Assembly (NCBI GenBank): GCA_034387635.1
Contig: JAOANU010000006.1
Location: forward strand, 1,054,001 to 1,118,000
Direction: 5' to 3'
DNA length: 64,000 bases
DNA from: Rhodosporidiobolus odoratus
Taxonomy: Eukaryota > Basidiomycota > Microbotryomycetes > Sporidiobolales > Sporidiobolaceae
Both the position numbers and the translations under genes were made by a program. The notes below the pieces were generated by a model. It was given only the letters and a program-made list of their open reading frames with translations. It was not told the origin of the DNA and ran no database searches. Of this stretch, positions 33,889 to 44,577 are shown in pieces (position 1 is the first letter of the stretch; each line of letters starts with the position of its first letter).

Positions 33889-36051
33889 ATGAGTATACCA
33901 GTACCAGCTTCGTCAGCTCCTGCTCCTCCGCCAACTGCATTCGCCCCCCCTGAAACCTCAACTTCCGCCCCACCCATTCCTGCCGACAACGCATTTCCGC
34001 CAACTGTAGTCATTCCAGCCACACCAGTCGATCTAAATCATGTCGAGATATCCGCAGGAGTCACCCCCGCCATGGCAGTCAGGCTCGGACTGCTGAGGAG
34101 ATTGTGGGCGGCAACTGTTCAAATGCGTACGCTTGGCTTCCTCCAACCCCTACCGCTAGGCGCTCGTTGTAGGCGTTCAGCCCGAGACGGTCTACTTTTG
34201 TGGGCAGAACTGGACGGCTCCGGCTCACCATCATGTCGCCCTTGCGCAGAAGGACCGCGCAGAAAACGCCTCGCTTTTCTTTCCGTCGTCGGCTTTGGCG
34301 AACTCGTCGCTCTCATCGTCATCCTGGCCCTGACCTACCACGACACGTGCGATCGCCCTCTGGCACCGTACCTGGTCATGGTCTGCGTCCGGCTTGTTGT
34401 TCAGTTTCCTCGTGCGTTTTTCTCTTCCTTCAATTCCTGCCTGCCATTGCCGCAAGTCCTGACTCGGCCCTACATGCAGTCTCGTATTGGCTCAGTATCA
34501 ACGTACGACCGGGTAGTCGCTCGACGCCCGAGCAACGAGACGCCTGGGAGCGGAACCGACTCGTCGGAAACTTCAAGATCGACCGTCGGGTCAAGCTGTT
34601 CAATGACCTGATCGCGATGCTTTCGCTCGTGCTCTTCTTATGCGGGTAAGTCGTCCTGATCTTGCTCTCCCGTCTCAATCGGTGCTGACATCGCTTGGCC
34701 TTCAACCTGTGCTTACCTTTGCAGGAACTACTGGCTCATCTCGGAGCGGACTTGCCACGAGACAGCTCCAGTACTTTATAAGACTGCCCTTGCGGCCCTC
34801 ATCCTGTCGTGGCTCTGGACTGCCGAAGTGCTTACATCTCTCCGCTGTCATTCCCCACCAGCTGAACCTTCCGTTTTTCGCAGATCATCCTCTACGCCGT
34901 TCTCATCCTCTTCTTCCTTCCGTTCTTCCTCGTGAGCCTGTTTCATCTCTTGCTCTTCACCTGGATTAACTTTAACCAAACCGTGCCACCTCGTCTTGCA
35001 GATCGGCGCTCGTTGGTTCGGCCTGGGCGCGCCAAAGCACGAAGTCGGGCCGCTGAGCAAGCCGGATATCGACAAGCTCCCCAAGCGAATCTTCATGCAA
35101 GTTTCTTCTTTTCGACTTGCGTCGGGCAGTCACCGTTGTTAGCTGGATTCGGAGCTGCACTTGTTCACTCCATCTGACTTTTCTCCGTCTTTCCTTGTGT
35201 GCAGCGGTATTATCCCGTCGCCTGACGACCCGCCCCTTTCCGCTCCGTCCAGTTCGCCGTCGCACACCGGCATGATCCCTCCGGGAACCGCCGCAGAACA
35301 ACAATTCTCTTCGCCCGACCTTCCTAAACCCGCCGCCTCATCCACAGTGTCCCCCGTCTCCTCCACCAAGAAGAAGCAGTGGTGGCGTCTCTGGCGTGGC
35401 TCTGCTTCAGTGGGCAGGGACGGAAGCAGAAGTCCATTGGGAGGTGCGAGAAAGGACGTCGAGGCGGGAGGTTCAGCCAGCGAGGAGGGATTCGTACCCT
35501 TTCCAACTGGGCTCGTCGGGATCAAGTTACCGGCTAGTCAGAACTCGTGCTCGATCTGTCTTTGCGGTACGTCTCCGCTAGTGTTTCCCCACTTCCTTTT
35601 GTCCTGTACGCACGTAATTCCGCTCACTTTACGCTTCTTGCCCACGTGCAGAATACGACCCTCCACCCCTTCTCTCCGCCCCACAAGCCGAACGCGAAGC
35701 CTGGAAGCCAGAAGAAGAAGTGCTCGCCCTCCTTCCTTGCGATCACGCGTTCCATAAGGTCTGTTTGGCGGATTGGTTGGTCGTTTCGGGCAGGGTGCGT
35801 TCGGTTCCGGTTCCGTCTATCCTTTCCTGCTTTTCCCCAGTCGCTGGCCTCCGCTTGCAGTCGCGAAGAGTGCTGATGATGCCATGTGTATGCGACTGCA
35901 GTGCCCGCTTTGTCAGAGACCTGTCAACGAGCCGAAACCAAAGGGGAAAATGGCGGCGAGGGTGCGGACAAACCCTAATGCCGCCACTACTGCGCCTCCC
36001 ACCGGAGTAGTCGATGGACCTGCGGCGAGATATACAGTGGCCGCCGTCTAA
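33889..36051 (+). CDS. Multi-pass membrane RING-H2 E3 ubiquitin ligase
   Basis: The N-terminus MSIPVPASSAPAPPPTAFAP at 33889 is Pro/Ala-rich and disordered. Then come hydrophobic segments: VVGFGELVALIVILALTYH, LVMVCVRLVVQFP, LFNDLIAMLSLVLFLCG with NYWLISERTCHE, LYKTALAALILSWLWTAEVL and IILYAVLILFFLPFFL. A cytosolic stretch rich in Ser/Pro follows, and the last exons hold a RING-H2 finger: CSICLC, a 26-residue loop, LPCDHAFHKVCLADWL and, after an intron, CPLCQRPV. All eight metal ligands are present (C-x2-C, C-x-H, H-x2-C, C-x2-C). Stop TAA at 36049-36051. This layout (membrane helices then C-terminal RING) suggests an ER or Golgi quality-control ligase; the substrate is unknown. Confidence 0.82.
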
Positions 36052-36437
36052 GTGGAGCCGAGTATGGGCTTCTTGTTGGAAATCTTGTCTTTTCCCTTCG
36101 TCTTTTCGTTTTGCTTCCATCTGCTTTCCCTCGACTTCCATCGTAGCTCCAGCTTGGGCGCGTCGTACATAACTCGATACAGCTTGTATGTAGCACTAGG
36201 CGCTTTGCTCCTACCGACCTCACGAATGGGAGAAGGCGGACGACAGTTTAGGATGTAAAGAGATTCCTACGAATGTACTATGTGCGGGAGGCTGGAAGGA
36301 GAGAAAGGGGAGTCTAAGTGCGTGTATGGTATAGTCTAGAAAAGGGAGTCACAGACAGAAGCCCTTCGCGGATGGTATCTTCACGGATTAGGGAGGGAGA
36401 GAAAAATGCGCATGTTGTGAAAAGAATAGCCCACGCT
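36052..36437. other. Convergent spacer after the RING gene
   Basis: 386 bp between the 3' ends of the RING gene and the decayed hydrolase gene. Nothing recognisable was seen beyond a T-rich start consistent with a 3' UTR. Confidence 0.45.
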
Positions 36438-37900
36438 CTACTTTTGCTGGCAAGAGGTGAAGAACTGACTCGTGATACGACTCAGGATATCGCCTTCGCT
36501 CATGCTGATGATCGTCTGTGCGGAAGAGATTACGGTGAGGAGTTGCGCCGCCTTTCGCAGAGGTAAAAGCACTGCTCATTCCCCGTTTCAACCAGCAAGT
36601 CCCTTATTCTCCGCTATATCCTGGCCGGATAAGTATCAAGAGGGAGAGGAAAGGGAACGCACCGTCTCCACTGCTCCGCCGCCGTCTCAGGACAAACGAT
36701 TTTATCGTCTCCTCCTCGCAAAACCAGAACCGGGCAGGTGATTGAAGCGAGGTCGGAGGCGGGAATGGGACAGCGGTTGTAGACAAAGCGGAAGAGGGTG
36801 TGGACTTCGGAGAGGAGAGCGGCCGAATCGTCTGCAGGAGTCAAAAGCGATATTGGGGACGGGGCGAAGCAGAGACGATGAAAAGGGTGAGGGCAGGTAG
36901 GGGCAAGGAGGGAGGTTCAGCAGTCCAGCGTTAGTCATTACAACAAGGACAGGACGGTTGTACTGCCAGGGTAGCGCGCCAGCATCACAAGAGCGGCGGC
37001 CTTCTCAACCCGGCAGATAGGAAAAACGAGGAAGGGAGCACTCACATCGCGTCTGAAAGTACGCCCCAAGCACCTTCCTCTGCTCACCCATTCTCTTGAA
37101 ACCACCGGTACAGTACACGGCCATGTCCTCGCAAGCATCTGCAGCTAGATCTCCCAAATCGTCGCCCCTGGTTCCGGGTTCGTTGAGGCACACGAGCTGT
37201 TTGACGGCGATGAGAGATTGCTTGATAGCGTCGTACCTGTACACAGAGGGCATGGCATTCACGGAGACAAGGTAGCAAAATGAAAAGAAAGGTGGTGGAC
37301 GTACTCTGCCCGCCAGCCCGGGGAGGCAAGTAAAAGACCTGTCGTCTGCTCAGGCCTTATGACGGCGATATAGGTCGCGTCCTTCGCCCCGTGTACGCCT
37401 TCGCCATAAAAAGAGTAAGACGGGTATTGGAGGTGATCCTGTACGATAGTAAAAAGCTTTGAACGATGGCGGAAAAAGAGAAAAAGTTTGAAGGCCTACA
37501 AGCCGAGCTACTAGACAGTCTGCCGAGTCTTCCATAGTGGCATCGTCCCTGACTTCAGCTGCGAACCCGTGGAAAGGGCAATCGACAAGGAGAATGTGGA
37601 ATATTGCCGACAAGCGGGAATCGCGAAGAACGCCTGCCCAGCCGAGGAGGTTGCTTCCCGCTGCATTGTGGCCTGGCGAGCGCCGCTCGCAGCATCGTCT
37701 ATCAGAGGAAACTCACCGGCGTGCACGAGGACGACCGCCGGCTGATCCGGGTTAAGCGGCCGAGTAGACGATGGAGCCCGGCGCTGCGGTCGGGAGAAGT
37801 CGGCGAGGGTCGGGGTTGAGGACGTAAAAGAGCTCGCTGCAAGCACGAAGACGGTCAATCTGTCCTTAGTCGCCGGTGTGGAAGATCAGAAACGCACATT
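36438..37900 (-). pseudogene. Alpha/beta-hydrolase-fold gene, decayed tandem paralogue
   Basis: Exon by exon it parallels the intact neighbour at 38806-40127. The order is SELFYVLNPDP, RPLNPDQPAVVLVHA, then GSNLLGWAGVLRDSRLSAIF and VDCPFHGFAAEV, SYSFYGEGVHGAKDATYIAV, LLLASPGW, RYDAIKQSLIAVKQLV and CPVLVLRGGDDKIV, with the same intron positions. Two frame changes have no intron to explain them. One lies between LNPDPRRLLPTAAPG and RPLNPDQP (37740-37800). The other lies in the last exon, where SAFTSAKGGA must shift to reach LLTVISSAQTIISMSEGDIL. The first coding exon, corresponding to MPFKRID in the neighbour, was not found. Likely a pseudogene; sequencing indels would be the alternative. The neighbour's unusual GEGVHG elbow is shared. 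Confidence 0.65.
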
Positions 37901-38805
37901 TTGTGGGCGAGAAGGGGAAAGAAAGGCATGCTGGCCTGAAAAGCGCGGACAGACGGGAGGAAAGTAGCAAGGAGAAAGGGACACGAGCAGTATCGCGCGC
38001 GGCGAGTACAGTCAATAGCCGAGGAGCTGAGGCGGCATCGACGTCACGAGCTCTCCCGCATAGCGAGGGCCCTGAAAAATGAAAACGACTAGCGACCGAG
38101 ATTGCAATCATCGGTTTGCATTCGCATCTGCGACGTCGAGGACGACGTACGCACCGGGATGGTCGGGCTGGTGATTGCGGTTAGACAGCGAGGTACATCC
38201 CCGCATATCTTGAACAGATGCGAGAGGTCTCTTCGCCTATACAGCCGTAAAGCTGTTTGAGCGAGGTAGAGGTGCGCGATGCTACCGGGACCCTCGAAGC
38301 GGCAGTCTCACAGGTAGCAGATCTCGATGCCGTAACCGATGCGGCCTGCGATCAGCCAATAACGTGTAAGATTTGCGCTATTGCCGTGAAAGATGGGGAA
38401 ATTTCAGAAGCGGTACTTGCGCTCATCGCACGAGCCTTTGATAGCATCCTGACATGCCTCGGGCCCGAAGCGGGGACTAGAGCGCTGTCTTACCTCCAGC
38501 GCTGCTTGCTGTCCCGGGTAGGCGCTCAATAGGCGGTCGAGCGCTTGAAGGTCCGAGTTGAGAAGGCCCGAAAGCAGTTGGAAGCCGAACATAGAACACC
38601 CACGTTGGCACCTCACCTGCGATGCAGTCACCCGCATAGCATTCAAAAAGAGTACAGAATGCACGTCTGACACGTATGAGAAACATGATACCCGACCGAA
38701 ATTGATACAAAAAGGTATAATATCTGAACAACAACTTTCGTCGACCCTGCGACTCCTGAGAACGCCCGCCTCGTTAGACCCGACCCGGCCCGACCCTGCC
38801 CTACC
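37901..38805. other. Spacer between the tandem hydrolase genes
   Basis: About 0.9 kb. It may contain the lost 5' exon and promoter of the decayed copy. Close to 38780-38805 lies a short C-rich run of GACCC/CTACC units. No gene is supported. Confidence 0.4.
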
Positions 38806-40127
38806 CTACTTTGCCGCTGCGGCGCGAGTCACCGACTGAAGAATGATGCGGTTGACGAGGTTCGAGTCGGAGAGGGAGATGAGGGAAGGAGCCCCGTGAA
38901 CGACGAACTCGCCGGCGCCGCCTTTGCAGTTGACGAAAGCTCTGTGGGACATCCAATCCAGTGTCAGCGCGAAGGGCTTAAGTGGCAGGGCAAACCCGAG
39001 GGAAGAAAGACGGGATCGACTTACTTCTGCCACTCTTGGCACGCCGGCTCCGGGCTGACAATCTTGTCGTCTCCACCACGTAGGATGAGTACGGGGCAGG
39101 TGAGCTTGGCGAGGAGATCCTTGGGGATAGGCTTGCGGTCATAAACGGCCATGAAGAGCCAGCGGACGCTGTAAAGGCAATCAGAGTCAGCCAAGTGTGC
39201 GCGACAAGGGAAGGAATGCGGAGGAAAAGGAGCGTACTCGTGCATACTCTGACCCGTGCCATATCGCTGCTGGAACCTCTCCTTCATAGCATTCCGGAAT
39301 GACCTGACCCTCTCGCTTGACCCGATGAAGTATGCAGCCAACGCTTCATTCGCCTCCGCTGGGAACGTCCCACTGTCGTCTCCACCGCAACCTGGCTTGT
39401 TGATCAGGAGTTCGTCTTGGACTTGTTTGAGCATCTCGATGACGTGAGGGGGTTCCTGCATGTACCCGGGCGAGGCCAGGAGGAGGGCTTGCACCTTTTC
39501 CGGCTTCTTCACGGCGATCCATGAAGCCACATTGCAGCCGTGGACGCCTTCGCCGTCTGTAGAGCGGAAGACCAAGAAAGGCAAGTAGTGTCAGTGTGAC
39601 CGGCTCACGAGGTCGGGAAGCGGGAGAAAAGGGAAACGACGTACAGAGGCTGTAGGCGGGAAAGTCCATCTCGTCCTGCACGGAGGGGGTTGAGGTTCAG
39701 CTGAAGTCTATTAGCAATCAACGGGACAACCGGCGCACCAGAGTTGCCAGCACACACTCCGCGCTATTCTCGAGCGTATGCGTCTTCCTCTCCCCACCCG
39801 TCGTAAACCCATGAAACCTACAATCCATCGCAAAAAGGTTGAAGTTCTGCGCCAAACGCGGGTCACCCATCTGCCTAGTCCAACTGGTGACGTTGGCCCC
39901 AGCAGCGTGGATGAAGACGAGGATGGGAAGGCCCGGCTTGAGAGGGTTCGAGGCGGGGAGGTTGTCGTGCGTTGCGGTGGCCATTTGATGGGGGTCGGGG
40001 TTGAGACAGTAGAACATGTCGAGTTCACGGTACTGCGGGGGATGAGGATGAGGGTGGTCAGTAAGGGGCATAGCCCTCGTCAAGAAAGAAAGGGACCGCG
40101 ACGTACGTCGATCCTCTTGAACGGCAT
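38806..40127 (-). CDS. Alpha/beta-hydrolase-fold protein with non-canonical nucleophile elbow
   Basis: Start MPFKRID at 40127, then across an intron YRELDMFYCLNPDPHQMATA. The oxyanion-type strand is PILVFIHAAGANVTSWTRQM, then FNLFAMDCRFHGFTTGG. The nucleophile elbow region, joined across an intron, reads YSLYGEGVHGCNVASW: aligned to the usual G-x-S-x-G, the Ser position is Gly. The later core (PEKVQALLLASPGYMQEP, CPVLILRGGDDKIVSPEP) supplies an acid candidate, and the last exon has HGAPSLISLSDSNLVNRIIL, a His candidate. Thus Asp and His are present but the Ser nucleophile is not. Stop at 38806-38808. It may be a non-hydrolytic member or use another residue. It is followed downstream by the decayed paralogue. 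Confidence 0.8.
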
Positions 40128-40839
40128 CTTGACGGAGTGACAAAGGTTATGTGGGACGGACTGGCTACGACGGAAAGCGAGAAGGCGCGAAGGCAGGTGT
40201 GGCTGAGTGAGGAGGTTGGCGAGGAGGTTGTAAGATATCGGCTTGTCCGGTTAGAACGCGCTGTAGCGGAATGCGGCCAGGAAGCTGTTGAAGAAAACAC
40301 CAGCAGGAGAGAGAAGTTAGCATAAGCCCGGGAAGCCTTCAACTCAAGCTCACTTCAGCCTATGCTCTCTTGGACGAGTGACGGACAGGAGGACACCGCA
40401 GGGTCAAAGCGCTTCATTGAGTCGCAATGCTGTGCTTCGATCGGCAGAAAAGCGGAGAAGGGCCGCATGTCCGTGCTGCGCCTGCAAGCGCCCGAACGAG
40501 GCGCGTGCTCACCCAGAGAGGTTGGCGGCAAGTTGGCGGCGGTCCGGCACTGGAATCGGTTCTCGGCGGATCGGCTGCTGTGTACGAGCAGCAGCGAAAG
40601 GAAGGGGTTCTAGCGCAGTAGACTGAGCACAGACTCGCCAGGATTGGGAGAGAAGACAAGACAAGACAAGACCGCACGGGTTTCGAGTCGATGTGGAGGC
40701 CGATTGCAGCCTTGGTCCCGGCAGCTCTGGACAGATAGCCTTGTCGCTGTGGGTTGGCAGAAGACCGTTTTCCTCACTGCCAACGCCAGAAGGAGCTTTT
40801 CCAATCAAGGTATCGGCCGTCCTGTGTAAGCAGTGCCAA
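40128..40839. other. Spacer between the hydrolase gene and an F-box gene
   Basis: 712 bp, upstream of the hydrolase gene and downstream of the F-box gene. Contains a small ACAAG microsatellite (40654-40672). Short Cys-rich frames around 40430-40620 have no recognised motif. Confidence 0.45.
40654..40672. repeat. ACAAG microsatellite
   Basis: Three perfect ACAAG pentamers with partial units at both ends, in non-coding sequence. A candidate length-polymorphic marker. Confidence 0.8.
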
Positions 40840-41990
40840 CTAGTGAGCTGTGCTGTTTCGGCCGCAGGAATTTGCCGAAGCCGGACCAGAGGAATTCGAA
40901 AGCTTGAACGCACGTGAGGTCAGCTCATACACGCAACTGCACTTCCGCTCGCCCCCTCGTTCCCAAGAGGTGCGTGCTTCTTCGTTCTGGACTCGTCGCA
41001 AAGCCTTCATTCTCCGGATCCGGCGCATAGTCGGAGGGTTCAGAAGTTCGTCGAACAACGTCGGGAATTCGGCATCGAAGATCGGAGATGAAGGGATGGT
41101 AAATTCGAAGGATGCCGGATGTGAAGAGGAAGTCGCAATAATGCGGCGGATTTGTGAGAGGTTGACGTTGGCGAAGACCATGCTTTCGAGATGAGTACAA
41201 GACGAGATGAAGCGGAGGAGCGATTCAGGAAGCGGTATCCAATGGGTGGAGACAGAGAAGAATCGCAAGCATGAAGAGAGGGACGGAAGCGCGTCGACGA
41301 GGCGATCATGTAGAGGGGCGCCGGACGCGATGACGAAGAGGTGAAGACTTGTCAAGTTGGCGGATGAGGCAGGAAGGAGGGTGCGAAAGAGGGCTAAGGG
41401 CTGGTCCATCATGCTGGATAGGGAGAGCTTGGCGAGGTGGAAGGGCGGCCGCGAGTCGGGCGGGTCCAGCGGTAGATCGAGCTTTAGGTGCTTCAGACCT
41501 GTCACGACCATATTCAGTACGGTCTGAAGATTGCGGGCACCTCCGCTAGATAAAACCGCATCTCACCTCGAAACGCTGGCAGCAGCAGCAGATTTGCATC
41601 GAACGAGTTGTCCAATAAGGCGCTTCGCAGGTGCAGAGAGCGAACCTCAAGGAGGGACTCGCATAGGCGCCGTGTGATGAATGGCGTAAGCGGATAAAAG
41701 TCGTCGTCCTGTGGCGCGAAGTCCCAGAAGAGGACGAGCTCTTGGACCGCGAGAGGTCGATCCTGCGATCGCGGGCGGTCGAGATAAGCTACAGCGCGCT
41801 GATAGCTGTCGATCTGGACGCTTGACTCGAGTAGACTTTGCGCCGGATCTCGCCAGCTCGTTGCGACCAAGGCGAAAGAGCGAAGAAAGGCGGACCGGAT
41901 GCGCAGTGAGGGAGGAAGGCTTTCGACCGCGGAGGCGATGATATCACGTAGTAGCTCCGGAGGTAAGGTAGAAATTGGGGTTGGAGGCAT
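40840..41990 (-). CDS. F-box-like/LRR protein
   Basis: The only apparently intact full-length F-box gene here. Start at 41990: MPPTPISTLPPELLRDIIAS, a clear F-box first helix, then RSFALVATSWRDPAQSLLES. Exon 1 ends after LLLLPAFR near 41570, and a short intron (GTGAG..GACAG) leads to exon 2: LKHLKLDLPLDPPDSRPPFH, SANLTSLHLFVIASGAPLHD and LESMVFANVNLSQIRRIIA, LRR-like repeats. The C-terminus is basic and ends at 40840-40842. F-box proteins recruit substrates to SCF ubiquitin ligases. It differs from the 13853 and 32478 copies, which share a LCLV..LAQP motif it lacks. The substrate is unknown. Confidence 0.75.
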
Positions 41991-43137
41991 AGCGAGTTTC
42001 GTCGAACCGGAGGGATGTTTCGGCGACGGAGAAGAGGACGAAAAGTTTGTACTAGCGTGCAGGAATGACTGTAGCTCGAACGGTCAGTCCTGATGACTTG
42101 TCATTAGTACGACTGGCAGATAGCAGTGGCTGCGCACCTGTACGCTCGCGATACAGCGCAGCTCGTCCGTATGGCTGCAGATGAGGATGACGAGACCGGA
42201 AGCGCCCGTGGACCGGGGTTCGGGTCGGACTGTGAGCCAGTACAAGCTCGTACGTATGACAACGCCCCCTGCAAGGCGGCTCAGCGTGGGCGGGCGCTGT
42301 CTTCCTCGTTCGCTGTGCCGGGGAGAGGGCTGATCAGGGGAGGGAAGAGAAGAAGGAGAAGGGAGGTTAGGGCTGGCTGTCTGGGTTAGCGGTCTGCAGA
42401 CCGACTGGCGCCTCTAGGACGAGAGAGTCCGCGGCCGGGCGCAAGCAGGGGAGGAACGAAGGGGAGGTGGGCGGGAAAGCTGTGGTTAGGGGAGGTGGGC
42501 GGGTTCTCGGAAGCTTTTAGGGTTGCTAGAGTGGTTCTCCCGAGCTCACGGGGCTGGCGAGAGAAGCGAGCTGACTGACGGGAGCGAGTGAGGTAAACAC
42601 TCCGAAGCCAACAACTCCTCACGGTCAAGCGAGCGGTCAGAACAGGCCAGATCCAGCTATCTGTAGCAAGTGACTCCGCTCTCTGTTGGGTTTGCGCCCG
42701 CGCGGGATGCTCGATTCCTCGTCTTCCCTTCTCAGCACGAAATGTTTGGGAGACAACGTTGATCAACCTCTTCCTCCTATCGTCGACGATCAAAAGCTTG
42801 AGTGTACTGCCTATCAGACTATTCGCCAGCTCGGCTGAATATCCCGGCGCACAAGCAAGCCTCGCGCTCACGTCGAACCGCAATCTTCCCCTCGCGCAAA
42901 GACAATCTTCACTCGCCTTGTCTTCGCCTACCGGCATTTTCAGTGCAGCCGAGTAGACGATCGGGGCAGCTCTTCAACAGTCGAAAGGAACGCCGAACGT
43001 ACTCGCGACCCTCTGCGTCCTGAGCGAAGCCGCATTCCCGTTTTCACCTCGGCGCCCATTCTTGCCGTCCTCCTTTGCGATAACCTAGTCACCCCTCCGA
43101 AATCGGTACTGCCAGTCCCGCCTACGAAACTGATACC
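41991..43137. other. Divergent spacer of 1.1 kb
   Basis: Separates the start of the intact F-box gene (minus) from the broken one (plus). Open frames on both strands were examined and none is recognisable. It contains many CG-rich blocks but no clear repeat. Confidence 0.45.
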
Positions 43138-44330
43138 ATGGGTCTTCTCCAGTCTCGACCGGATTTCCCCTCATTGCGCCCTGCACTTTACCCGACGAAC
43201 TCTGGCTCGCCGTCTTCCGCCAACTCTGCCCTCAGGGCCTCTCGGAAGGTACCGACGCCGAACGTCGACTCGCTCTCACGAGCTGCTGTCGAGTCTCTCG
43301 CAAGTTCCGCGCGTGAGCGCAGCCGCTGTTGTGGGAGGAAATGAAGATCAACACGGTAAAAGACGTCGATGTGGTCGCTCTCGCAACGATACGGCATCCG
43401 AGACTGGCCGCGCATGTGCGAGCGCTCGTCTTTGAAAAGCGAGAGGGTGGTTACACATGGTATGCCTCTGTTGGCCTCACGTCCTTCGAGCAGCAATTTC
43501 AAGATCGCAGTCCCTCGTCGATCGCAATCTTTGACGACGAGACAGACTTGTATGGTCAAGGGCTTGATGCTTTCACCATCACGCTTGTACATCATTCGGT
43601 GACGGGGCCGATACTGACTAACCGCTTGGCAGATTTGAAGCATCTCTCCGTCACGGACGGCGCATTCATTTCTTACAGCCCCTCGCGCCTCCCTTTCCTT
43701 GTCACTCTCACCTTGTACCACCTCGTAATCTCCTTTCCGGTTCTCTCGCAACTCCTCAGCCTATCCGTGACACCATCCCTTCGCGCCGTCCGCATCGAGG
43801 CAATGTTCGATCCCATGACCATCCCCGACGAAGACTGGCCCCAACCTTACTTCCCTCTCGAGCTCGACCCAAGTTTGCTTCAGAGGCTTGACATGATCCA
43901 GTTCGACCACAAATGCTCCTCACTTTCGTCCTCTTCCCTCTTTCGTACCTGTCCGACCCCAATCCTCCTCAGTGTTTCCCCCAACCTCAAAGACTCCTCC
44001 GTCAACCTACTCGACTACCTCGAGCTGCAGTACCTCCATCGAGTCCCACCTCTGTACTGGGGCTCCTGCGCTTTCCACTTCGCAGAAGCACTCGACCTCG
44101 TGCGAGAATACGTTGCCCGCGTTGGGACGGTGCAATCCCTTGTCCTGCCTTTCAGCCTACAAAGCATTTACATGCTCAGGAGGCAGCAACCCCCGGTCCT
44201 TAGCACGTGTAAAGCGCATGGAGTCGAAGTTGTCTGGTCGACAGCGGCAGATGACAAGGACGCGTCTTGCGCCTGGTTGAATAGGCGGTTCTGGCCATGG
44301 GCGAGAGACAGGAAAGCGGGACGTGGCTAG
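43138..44330 (+). pseudogene. F-box/LRR gene with nonsense codon and displaced start
   Basis: The F-box core LPDELWLAVFRQLCPQGLSE and ERRLALTSCCRVSRKFRA, then AQPLLWEEMKINTVKDVDVV, is readable in one frame, but TGA at 43315-43317 sits between RKFRA and AQPLLW where the family has a sense codon. The ATG at 43138 is in a different frame from LPDELW, and the LPDELW frame has an upstream TGA at 43131 with no ATG in between, so the 5' end is also broken. Downstream the frame is open for 330 codons with LRR-like text (LTLYHLVISFPVLSQLLSLS, VTPSLRAVRIEAMF) to TAG at 44328-44330. Two independent lesions make it a likely recent pseudogene. A functional N-terminally truncated protein from an internal ATG (43339) cannot be excluded. 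Confidence 0.65.
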
Positions 44331-44577
44331 ATGAATACGGTACAGGCGGCAAGGTACGGTCAAGCGCGATAGAAGGGAGAAAGGGGAGGTGCAGAGTACA
44401 CAGCTGTAAAGTTACCGAAAACAAGCTTGAGGTTTTCCCGCCATTCTCAGCCAATCCAGTGGGTATCTGCAAGCGATCGATTTGCACGGATCTCCTCCCC
44501 GAAGCCTCCCAAAGTTTTTTCCCCGGCTGAAGCCCGAAGGACCGCCAGGCGTCGACAGAAGCTGAAGATCAGTTGCG

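Noticed and set aside
38775..38806. Telomere-like C-rich run (CGACCC/CTACCC units)
   Set aside because: Irregular, about 30 bp, and directly after a gene stop; no array is present.
40430..40620. Possible Zn-cluster remnant (Cys-rich frame)
   Set aside because: Cys spacing does not fit Zn2Cys6 or other known fingers, and no ATG-led frame supports it.
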